Of a stretch of DNA of 64,000 nt, positions 13,001 to 24,300 are shown piece after piece. Where the stretch lies: NCBI GenBank assembly GCA_002633025.1, contig NMRB01000202.1, positions 109,615-173,614 on the forward strand. Direction: 5' to 3'. A program made the translations under genes and the position numbers. The stretch is from Notospermus geniculatus. Lineage: Eukaryota; Nemertea; Pilidiophora; Heteronemertea; Lineidae. Position 1 is the stretch's first letter. Every line of letters starts with the position of its first letter. Under the pieces are notes generated by a model that saw nothing but the letters and a program-made list of their open reading frames with translations, was not told the origin of the DNA and did no database searches.

Positions 13001-13060
13001 GGAATAAGTGCAGCAGCCATTGCAGCTTTCAACACAGCCATGGAGTGGGAGTGGTTCTGA
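10027..13060 (+). CDS. TBC1D20: TBC1 domain family member 20, ER-resident Rab GTPase-activating protein
   Basis: TBC1D20 is an ER membrane GAP for Rab1/Rab18-type GTPases that acts in ER-Golgi traffic and lipid-droplet control. Eight exons: 10027-10234, 10459-10641, 10731-10811, 11073-11167, 11552-11745, 12120-12261, 12372-12556, 12811-13060. Phases match at every junction and give 445 aa (human 403). The TBC domain spans about residues 100-335. The arginine finger sits in VxxDxxR (V144, D147, R150) and the glutamine finger in YYQGYHD (Q189). Other family blocks are VEKLSTHHLRDFMD, WLITWYGHVLNDIRHVVRLY and SRAGDLFIQFPPAELA. The C-terminus has an acidic EEEEVEE stretch and then a hydrophobic tail (about 415-440) ending WEWF, fitting the family's membrane anchor. 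Exon 1 must use the GTAGCT donor at 10235; the GTAATA at 10255 would break the frame. The first ATG was chosen at 10027. Confidence 0.95.
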
Positions 13061-15377
13061 CTGACAAATTGAGTTTTTGCGGGCCAGGGTTTATGTCTTG
13101 AAAACAATCTGAACATGGCTTTTTCAAAGAGAATAGTTCCAATTGAAAACATATTTTGAAGAAATTGCTGATGCATGTCCGTGTTTGTGGGTTCGGATGG
13201 TTTGGTACCGTATCTTGAACATTTCTTCACTTTTCAGTGTTTGTGCTTTGGTGGCATAAGTTGCCAATCAGTGAGTTAACAGAGGTCCAGTTCAGACATA
13301 TGTAAATTTTCCTTAAAAATACTCAGTGATTTTGTTTGACCGTCAAACATTTTGCTCTTGGCCATTTGCTTACCGGTAGATTTGTGGAATACAGAGGGAT
13401 GTCACGAGACCTATTTTTCAGGATTGTTGGACTTGGAGAGTGAAGTATGGAAGTGTGACGTTCAAACTGCATTTATAATTGCATTTATTATGCTAATCTG
13501 CCATGATCAACTTTCGAAGAATGCTTGAGTCCTGTAAGCCTTATAGAGATTGAGTCCTGTAAGCTAATCACCTTTGAGTGCTCTCAGCTAATACCAAAAA
13601 TTCATCGCTCGCTTATGAATTTTTACTGTCGACTTGTATTTTCGCTAGAATGTAATCATCCTTTGCTATTCAACTCAAAAAATTGGTGTGCAAATATAGG
13701 CCTACATGTTATTGGCTTGACTGTACATGTAGTTTGGTTGGCTTAGCTGGTCCAATCTGTCACCTATGAAACCAAAGTCGCAGACTCATTGTGGAATTCA
13801 AGAGTACTGAATTTCATTACACAAGCATAATGTATTAATGATGAATGTTCTTGAAACCTGTGTGCCTCATATTGGAAAAACACTTCGTAACTTACCAAAA
13901 TGTTGGGTTTTTAATGTGCTAAGGTGAATGCATGATGTTTGTAATACAAGATCTCATCATATGTGCAGCTACAGATATCTAAGTGTTGTCAGTGTCAGTG
14001 TCATATCTGTTGTATCCTGTGATTATCAATTCCATGATGAGATGCAGCTTCGATATAGATTCGTGTCAAAAGTCCCTTGAACTGCAGAAAGGCAAAAACT
14101 GGATGCAGTATGCTCCCTGTATTAGGCAAAAAAAATTATCTGTTGTTTTTTGTCCAGCAACTCAGCAGAAATTGATGCGAGCATGCAAATTTTTAAAAAA
14201 TTTTCCAAGTTTTTTTTTCAGTTTTCTTCATGGATGGGGGAAATATTACCAGCAATCTCTCTACATGTTTAAAGCACAAGTTTCGTGAAAAATCAATATA
14301 ATTTCAAGTGATGAAGCATTTCTGTGCATTTTTATAGAAGGTGCTGCGGAAGTAAAGTGAGAAAATTTTAAATTGGTGAGAAAAAAAATTTCGATGCGAA
14401 GGGCTCGGGAGTGACGCGGGCACGGACAAGAAACAGATATACTTTTTTTGGCCTTACTGCAGATCCCATTCAATTCAAGTGTTCTCCCTCTCTCTTACAC
14501 ATTCAAGGATTTATGTGGACATCCGCCCTACTTCAAATTAAATCTGTTCCCGACTTCTTACTTCTCTTGTGAAAGCAGCACAGATCCTCTAGTCAGATTT
14601 TGCAGTTGTGATTGTTTGTGGGTACAGTATCAGGTAATTCAGAGGTAGGCCTAGAGTAGGGACAAATATGTGCTAGATGGTGGTGCAACCTGATGGTAAA
14701 GTAGACAAACCAAATTATTTTCCTCAGCAAAGATGGCCAACTATCACAAAATTCTTTCAAATTATAATTGTGATGAAACTGATGAAACTGAAGATGTTAT
14801 CTATTGGTGTAAAAAATCCCATATCAGAGTTTATGTAGAATATATTGAATAAATTGAAGTGGTAATTTATGTATTTCTTTTTGTAAGTGTAAGGGAAGAA
14901 TGAAAATTCACTCATGGGGTGTGTGGGATTTTAGTACCTGAAATTTACCCTATTGTCTCTACTTGTTCTTGGCTTGATCCACCAAACATTTTCAAGTCCA
15001 TGTCCCCATCAGTTGATTATTTACCTGGGCTAGTCAAACAATCCATGTCCCATTTCACATCAGGAATTTACGTGGTTACTTGAACTGTATTGAATAGGAG
15101 CAGTCAGGCACACGTATTGCCAAAAGATGGCAGCAAAGTTCTAGCGGACCAATACACAGGAAAATCCACGTGATCGGTGCTCGATAAAGAATGAATGGGT
15201 CCGTTGAATTGGACCGTAGTGACACTAATATTGGTCAACTCACTGACAGCTCCTATTGCAACAGCAGCAATAATACATTCCAAGCGTGTCATTGCCCCTT
15301 TAACAATCATTGACGGAGTTCTATAAATAGATTTCCTGGAGTCACCCACGTGACAAAAATTATTGCAACTGGCCAAA
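13061..15377. other. TBC1D20 3' UTR and spacer to SPIRE
   Basis: No coding exon was recognised. The left part should be the TBC1D20 3' UTR. An AATAAA at 14848-14853 is a possible but distant polyadenylation signal. The right part, just before 15378, should hold the SPIRE promoter and 5' UTR. A short direct repeat (GAGTCCTGTAAGC) occurs twice near 13527-13562. Confidence 0.5.
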
Positions 15378-15390
15378 ATGGCGGAACTCG
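15370..15390 (+). promoter_or_regulatory. YY1-like motif over the SPIRE start codon
   Basis: The sequence GGCCAAAATGGCGGAACTCG contains AAAATGGCGG, a close fit to the vertebrate YY1 consensus (AANATGGCGGC). The ATG inside it is the inferred start codon, giving Met-Ala-Glu. Such motifs often sit just downstream of transcription starts, so the 5' UTR is probably short. Binding itself is inferred. Confidence 0.4.
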
Positions 15391-18300
15391 AATCAGGGTT
15401 GCAGGGTGACACCTGTGAAAAACCCCTGTTCTTTACCTTACAGAGGATCGTGGAAGTATTTAATGCCCCTCTAAATGAAGAACAAGCTTGGGCGGTCTGT
15501 TATCAGTGTATAAAGTATTTAAAAACCTCATGGGAGAATAATTATGACCAATGTTATTGCTTCGCAAATTTGGATTCTGTCAAACTTGTACAAGATGGTT
15601 CAGTGGAAATTCTGGCTCCTCCATTTCCAAAGACAGCTGGTAAGTTTACCTTGTCTAATTAATGGAATGAATCCTGGTTTGTGTATTGGTTTTATCTATG
15701 TTGATTAACCTCTTTATTTTTCTGTTGACAGGTTAGGAAAAACGTTTTGTTTAATGTTTAGGAGTCATGACATGTAGCCGCAGCTATTGAAATGCATTGT
15801 ATAGCTTGCTACATGTATGTACATGTACCGTAGGCCTAGGCCTACACGTACATGTAGGCCGGCCGATGTTTGTATGTCGGTCGTACATGTTCCTTTATTT
15901 GGCCTAGCCGACATGTACCGGTGATGTGACAGGGATAGGCCTAGGCCCACCGTGGAAGCCAAGTCTGCGGTTTTGAGGGATTAGTATGATAGGCCTGTGA
16001 CATGTACGGTTAAAGGTGAAGGTGAAGGTGGACTGTATATTACTATTACAGTCATGGCAGTATGAAAGCATGCATATGGTGCAAGGCCGACGGTACATGT
16101 ACATGTATGTACAGGTGCCTCCGAGAGTCATTATTCATGGGTTAAACTAGGTCTAATGCTAGGGTAGGGTTGTGCTAAAGATGTTAATAAGTACCGGGGT
16201 AATCTAGTCAATAAGATCTGCAAAATACACCGATTGAAACAATTAATCCTAATCTTTCCATTCCAGATAAAGCCAATAAACCAGCAGATGTAAGTACTCA
16301 TTATGTTCAATTCCAAACTCTGACATCGAATTTCTTCTAAACGAATAAATCAGAATCCTATCATCTGAACATCGACCCCCCTTCAACCTTGCCTTTCAGA
16401 ACAACAGTTTGTGTTTCATGACGGAGTGTGGCAGCAACAGTGCCTCTCTGAACAAAAAACAGACCATGGATACGTACTAGTCAAGTCACACAATTGTCAG
16501 AAGTCAATCTTGGTATTGGAGATTCAAGCCCAAAATCAATAGATATGACATGTATGACAATGTTTGTCCTGCTTGAGATATGCTGCAATAATGGGGAAGT
16601 TTTCCCAACTGCAAACAAATGAAGCAGAATTATTACATGTCCTGGTCTGATGTCAGGAATAGAAGTGTACTCTGATATTTTTATCTTTCTTGTATTGCCA
16701 CACTCGGGGCATCTACTGCTTGACCCTCTGGGATTTCAGGATGATATTGATCATTGAGTGAACTTCGCCGCTTCTGTAACAGCCCTCGTGTATGCAGGCT
16801 CTCGGTGTGTGTGTCACTGGTCAGACTCGGTGATAGTCGCATACACGCTGCGTTGTATACATTCCACTTCACCAGTGATCAACCATCATTTGTCAGTAAA
16901 TAGAAGTTGTGTAACATGTAGATCATTGAGAATAATTGGTGACGTTATTATGTTCTGATTATGATGCAGACCTCCATCCCCTATATTCGGGCGGCCGGCC
17001 CACCGTATTGTACTCTTGCATGTCTTGTGACTACTCTACATACACGAGTGTGGTTTGTCCTGACTAATTTTGAATGCACTGTAATCTCTGTGTCTCCACA
17101 GTATTGACCTGACTGCTGGCTGCAACTGCTCCTATTTTTTCAGAGAGCAGATGCTTTCTGGCTAATTGCTTCCCAGAGGAACAGGTTGTGCTCTCTGTGA
17201 TTTACATGCCACTATTTTCAGCTAAATGGCTTTTCAGCCGATGACTGGTCCAGAAGTGCTGCATGTTGTAGGAAAATGTTGTAGTCTGACAGTAAAAAGT
17301 GAAGAAATTATGTTGCTTACATGTAGGACCTTTCTCCTTGGGGCTCCAGCTGGACCAAAAATATCTGTTGCCAGAATCATGTTTTATGGTGGAAAGGGGC
17401 TGGAAGGATAAGAGACCAACTTACGAATTGTGCACATTCAGCAAACCGTAAGAGATATTTCTTTGAAACTTGGCACACATACCTTTGGCCTAAAACATAA
17501 TCAAGGATGACAAACTTTGAGATGTAGCTGTAACACCCAGAGGTTTATTGGCGAGGGATGCAAGGGGGAAACACTATCCTTTTGTAGGAGTTGAGAATTT
17601 GTTTTCCAAAAGTGTAACAGAAAATAAGTTGAACAAAATGTAAGCCATTGTGGCATGAGTAAACTTGTAAGATTTACCCTTACATCTCTTGTGTTAAAAA
17701 ATCTTCTAGGCCTAAATGACATGATTAGTTAACTCTTCATAACCATTGTTCCAGATAATGTGTAAACGACTTGTCCATAAGCTTTAATGTTTATGTTTAC
17801 CTCTGACCTAACAACCAACAGTTAGTTGATATGTAACCATGGAAGCATAGGAAAGGTTTTAATAGAATTTGAATGTTTTATTCTGGACAGAAGCTTGGAG
17901 ACCCAGCACCTTGTCGCACCAGATATTGGAACCCAATTCTGGAGAGCTGTACCTGATGTTATGTGATTTATGTATTTAAGAAGTGTGATTGACAATCTGG
18001 ATCTCAACTTGGAATCATTTTGAGCTAGTTTCCCCCATAAAACATGTCTGGATCAACCGGTCAAAATAGCTGAAATTCATGGTAAAAAAGAAGCAAAGTT
18101 GTGTCCTGAATGATCATTTTGTAGCCAATGTTGTGAATGAGTTGAGCTGCAATGCTGATGAGATCACAAACTTTTGAGAGTTCAACACTGACAGCTGATG
18201 TCTTACAAAAACACTGGTGGTAGAACTCCCATTCTAAAATCTAAACGATGGGAAAGTCAACTTATACACTCATTGGAACTGTGAGAGAAATGAAAAGGTT

Positions 18301-21300
18301 GTGAAAATATCAAAGGTCACATTCTTTCATAACCGTGCAGCTATCTATCTATGTTGCCTTTTGTTTCAAATACTTCAGAAATTTTCTTTTTCACTTTCAT
18401 CCATGACAAGGCTGAAGGTCAAAGTCATTTGAGAAATTTCTTCATTGTATGGCATGATCACAATGATTCACATGCAGAGTCAATCTTCTTTGCCTCTTCA
18501 TTGAGATGGTTGTGTGGTGTTTTTCGTGGTGTGCCAGCTGTTGCCATAGTTCCGATGCTTCTGAGTGGCTTCTATTCTTCTTCATTGGTTTTTCACCGCT
18601 GCTGAATCTGGTGACAGTGGTGATGACGTGGTGCATTCTTGGAGGCCAACATCACACTCCGCTGAGTCCTGTATGGTAAAAATCATTATCGCCATAAAAG
18701 ATGAGGGGAGGGAGGGAAGGTTAACAGGAAGCCTCACTCATTCTGATCAATCAAGGGTTCATATCACCATGCCTTCAGGCTATGCTCTCCGAAGGTGAAG
18801 TGACTTTAGACCTTGATATTTAAGCTTGTGACCAGAAGGTCTTGGATGGTTCTTCAGTCTTGTGTCTTGGAGAATTGGCATGGCCAGCGGCGAGAGACCG
18901 ATCAAACATTGTCAAAGTTCCCATGCTTGCTAAGCTCCCATGCTTGCTAAGCTCCCATGGATAAGTTATGTTTATCGCCACTTGTCATTTACTTTCTATT
19001 GTTGAGGATAAAGGACACAGCGATATATTCAGTACATGTACTTGAACCGGCAATGACTCAAGAGGGAATTTGAGATGCCTTTCAAATCTCATTTTCATTC
19101 TAAATCTATATGTCATGCGGAGATCAGAAGAGAAAAGGGCGGTAACAAGAGATTGATGTTTTGTCCTGTTGCCTTACTTTTCTTGTTGACCTGCCCACAC
19201 AGATAGAATTCATGATGATTCACATGTTTTTCTTATTTTAAAAATCTTTTAAGCCCAAAACTCGGGTTTTTGTGTGAGATTTTCTCTCAATTTATTCCTG
19301 ACACTCCACAGACTCGGTGAAGGAATCCAGTGGAAGTCTCCTGACTATGGGCACCTCTTCTAAACTGACAGATGTTGTCACGAATTGAGAGGTGTCCTGA
19401 TTACAGAGAAAATGACTAGAAAATGAATAATTTGAGATAGAACAACTTTGGTGTCTTGTTCTTTTAATATAGAGAGGTGTCCTCCTGGCTGAAGTACCTG
19501 CTCAGGGAGGTTCCAGTGTTGTTAGGCTACATCATAACTCATCATCTACTAGACTTCAAAGGACTCTGCTTCTCTTCTTTCATGACATTTTCTAGCAACA
19601 TCGATTCCCCACCTTTTCCAATTTGTTGCCAGGTAGGCCTCCACTGTGTGATCACCCAGAGTTACATGTACCTTTCTGTTAGAAGCGATCATTTCCTTCT
19701 TACAATTAGATCATTTACCTGCAACTACCTCTGTAGAAGTTGGTTTCAGCATAAGTTAGCCAGACCCAACTGTAAAACACTGTACATCAATCTGTGGGGA
19801 TCCAATTCATTTGGTTATGATGACGTTAATTGTTCTGTTACACTGGCGAGGCATTGTAGAGAGTTTCTTTATGACAATAATCAGATTCTAATTCTGATTT
19901 CCTCTATATTTAGCTTCGGAATTGCGGTTGTCTTTTTTATAGGGGTAATCATAGCTTTTAGCCCCAAATCCAAAGTCATGTCAACCATTGCAAATTGAGC
20001 CCTCGGACCTCCTGGAAGTACATACTAGTATACTGTAGTAGACTGGAGTACAATATCAGCACATGGCACATTTCTTGACCTAGAGTCCTCAGACTTGTGT
20101 AGGGGTACCTTGTGCGCAGTCAAGTTGTCAAGCTGGATCCTACCTTAACTGTTAGAATCTATGCAGACTATGGAACATGTCAGCAATGCTTGGAGGCTTC
20201 CATGTTGTCGTGACCCTACACGTAAATGTACCATCGGTATATGATGGATAGCCAAACTCATCCCTCCCAATGACATCAATGACAGTGAAATGTAGATTTA
20301 TTACTAATCCTAGCGTTGGCGGGCTAATGGATAAATGGATAGAGCAATGAGTTTGACAAAATAGATCATGCTAATTCTTGTAATCTGGTTTTACTGCCCC
20401 CAGTTTGCTCTCTTGATCTTGTGGGATGACGTTTTTGATGTGAACTGCAGCGGTTGATGTGAAGTTGTTCTTTGATACATGTAATTGAATGAACTCGTTT
20501 GCCCTCGTGACCTTGCCAGAGCCACTCTAAGGTCATGTTAGTCAAACACTTGTCAGCAGTCATTTCAAGAGCCAGAGATCGGCTACATGAGGGGTTTTCA
20601 AAATGTTCATAAAGTAGTCCCTGTGATCCTCCTATACACAGGGCTGTCAGAGTGGCGTAAAGCTCCTGTTCCATAGACGTTCACATTTCACTTTTCTCGC
20701 GTCGCACTTCACGTTTTCCTTTTGTTCCTCGGAGAAAGCATGCCACAGGACAGGTAATGTGTGTCTCGTTGTGCACTGAATCGAGGAATGAAAGGAAAAC
20801 GTGAAGCGTGGCGCCTGGAAAGTGAAACGTGAACTTCTGTGAAACAGAAGCCTAATGGAAACATCAACATCTGTCACCTCTGAGGTCCTAGGTTCAATAC
20901 CTGGTCAGGTCTCTCCTTCATGTGATAGAGATGGTGACCGCTTTGACAGCACAGGTTTCCTCTGGGTGCTCTGGTTTCCCCCTGCGGCACATAAGCCCTA
21001 TGACAGTTATTCTACATTAGAGAGGTAATAAAGCTGTATCACTCAGCTCTCAATTCAATATTTCAGTCCCGTGATGAGAAACATCTCGAATTTTTCTTCC
21101 CCAGTGAATAATTGGCAGCGTTTGACCAACACACTTCAGCGGCATTGGCCACACTGATCAATAAATAACAGTCTAAAAAACCACCGTGGCATTCCGCTCT
21201 GAATAAATTCCAATGACATGACCGCATACGACGAGCATTTGACTGCATTACAATACAACGTAGCACTAGCAGCATAGCGTAGGCGCTAATGTAGATGTTG

Positions 21301-24300
21301 CTCATCGAGGAGGATACAGCAATCTAGAACATACCAAATGGCTGGTTATTGCCATTGATGGCACCACCTAATTGACTTTTTACATTAATTTTCTTGTCAT
21401 TTATTTTACATGCTGGATGGTGGTGGTACACTGCATAGTGTATTCCTACATAGGTTCTTCCTCCATCAGTATCTGATTGAAGTGTTCTCCACGCAAGGAT
21501 TTTGTTAGTTCAGCACGTTTGAGGAGCCGGTGTGGTGTAGTGGCCAAGTCCCTCTGTCCAACAGTCAGAGGGTCCCAGGTTCGAACCCCACTGTTAGCAT
21601 GAGACTTGAATCTTCACCTCAGTGGCTACTCACCCACACAGTTGTTATACCTAGCTGGCGAGATGTTTATGTGAATGTCTAGTCATAAGTATTTGTACCT
21701 TGTGGCAGCCAGCCATAGTACTATTTTGATCTGGATTGCACAGGCCTATAGCGAGGGTAAGTCTCTGACACCATGATGTAGCAATAAGGCACTAAGCCTC
21801 ACATTAGGGACGTTGAGATCAGTGACTTATCACGGATCCTTTACGTATATGGATAGAATTCTGTACGAGGACAAATTTTGTGTACATGTACATTCCGATC
21901 CGTATACGTGTATGTAAGGATCTGTGATAAGTCGCTGATCCTCCCTATTATCATGCACCAACTTATGAATGGATTCATTGCTGTTTCAGCCTACTTCAAA
22001 TGAACATTAAAACAATAAAATATTGCCTTTTCTTCATCAAGGGTATTCAGCTCAAACAAGATTCTCATCCGAATCGAATTTCGATAATAACTGAGACATG
22101 AGGGATTGGCGGATGAAATTAATTCCCAGAAAGCTTTGTCATTTGTATCTCGTGATTACCTAATGAAGTCCCACAGGAACCATTACCTCCTAAACCACGT
22201 TTCTGGCTGAGAGAGGAATAGCCTACTCGGGCAAGTCGGGTGCGATACAGCGAGACTGACATGACTGAGCTTCATCTTCAACCCAAGAGCACGTACACGG
22301 TACAGAGATTATTAACATCATTCAACTGGAAATTAGGGTTATAATGAACCCTAAAGCATGTAAGGCTTAATCAGAATCTATCAGATTTGTGATTTATTTA
22401 CCTACAGGAATATTTCTGAGTGGTGTCAATTCCTCAGAGTTGTAAAGGTGGGAAAATGTCTATGGTCGGCTTGTGTTGTTTATAAACCACTTAACACTTA
22501 ACCTCTCCGTCTGATATGAGCTGAAGAAGGTTATGGTTGGTTCGTATGAGCAGGGTTGATGGCAGTTATGGTCAGTTCATACCAGTTTTACAAAAGTCTG
22601 TGCTTGAGAGAGGAATGTCCCAATATCAAGTCAAACAGGCTGTGGCAGATGAAGTGAATGGCAGAATAGATGTAATTGCTCCAAATCAGTCTATACAATT
22701 ACCCACTGCCTTCGGCACAAATTCTTATACAAATTCTCATACGCTACTTGACTTGTTACAGAATTCTTACAACTCAAACCGAAAATATCAGAATTGCCTT
22801 ATATGCATGCCTGCACACTACGCTTCTAATATTGGTCTTATTGTAATGGGTGCATACATATTGTATTAGGTTGCAATCAAAGACATTTAGACCACGCAAT
22901 TGTATGTAAATCTAACCCTTGGAATGAATTATTGCAGACTTGATTGATTTTTCGTGTGTTTCGTTTTGAGATAGTCACACCTGTAGTATTGCTTCAGTTA
23001 TTGTACTAGTTAGACCGACTTAGTAATTACCATAGATACGTGATCCTCAGAAAAACATGTTCTACGGATTAGGAAAATACTGGTATGTTATGACCGATAC
23101 ATGTACATGTACACTGGTCATATTTTTCACATTTTCTGAATATCAGTAAAGGCATATGGTCATGGCGGTAGGCCTACATTGTATTATGCAAGTCTATACA
23201 TCTATCTAAAGGCGTAGGCCTGGATTCTGGAGATCCAAAATGTAGCGCGAAAATTTGCCTGTGAATGACGGGCATTATTTGGAACGAAACTCTAATGCAA
23301 GTCTTAGTGTCACTCCTCACTGCACCATTTTTGTGGGATGACGGAGAAAAATAAGAAGATAAAACTCAGGATAAAGAAAACAACAATTCCCATGTAATTT
23401 TATCGCAATTCTGTCAGAACTTGGTCAGTTTTTCTGCCCGTAATATTGTGAGACGTGTCTAATGGCAGGATATTGAATATTTTTGCAGCTATCATCTCCA
23501 TCCTGGTGTATCCGCAGGAATCCTTTGAACGACGGAAGATGCTATCATTATCTTTTCACAGTGGAAAACAGACCACATACTCAGACATTTCTTTTGCGGT
23601 CTGATTGTCGATATCTTCACCCGGCTTCTGCCTCGCATTTGATTGGGATGGCTGATGTTGATGTGTCTAGGATGCGCTGATGAGGTCTGAGCTGTCTCGT
23701 GCTGTGTGGATACGATTCAAAATCAAGCCAGTTTTCTGTCGCAGATGCCCAAACTTCTAGTTTGCCCTCACCCGGCTATTTTCCCCTACTATAACCCAAT
23801 CTTAGTTCATGAGTGGCCCTTCAGTTCAAAAAAATTGAATTGTGCTGTGATCAGAAAAACTCAACATTTTGTAGGTTTAAAGACACAGTTGGTGACAGCA
23901 TGGGAGACCGTGTCAAAGGATCTTCATTTTTGGGACACCCTGTTGGTCCCCATCATCAGTCAAGGCTGTAGCATCATAAACTAATCGCTGATTATGTTGA
24001 ATAATGAATGCATGGATTATGCACTCATCCATCAATTAGAAGCGCCTAGAGTGTTGAATGAATGAATATGAATATGACGATTTATATAGCGCCTTTCCAG
24101 ATCATCTGCTCAAAGCGCTTGTGGTCTTTCCTAACGTTGTGTGTAAGCTGACTTAAAAAGATAGGTTTTTAAAACTTTCTTAAACTGGCCTACCGGTTCG
24201 ACAGACTTGATGTCTTGGGGGAGGGCATTCCACAAGGTTGGAGCTGCGTGTGAAAAAGAACGATCACCATATTTAGTTTTAGATCTAGGCTGTATGTATG

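Noticed and set aside
16402-16476. Possible extra SPIRE exon after CTTTCAG
   Set aside because: It has an acceptor but no convincing in-phase donor, and including it would break the phase-0 entry into the exon at 26478.
21521-21600. A possible functional tRNA gene with A and B boxes
   Set aside because: The boxes are good, but the acceptor stem does not close and the sequence runs into a SINE body, so it is a tRNA-derived SINE.
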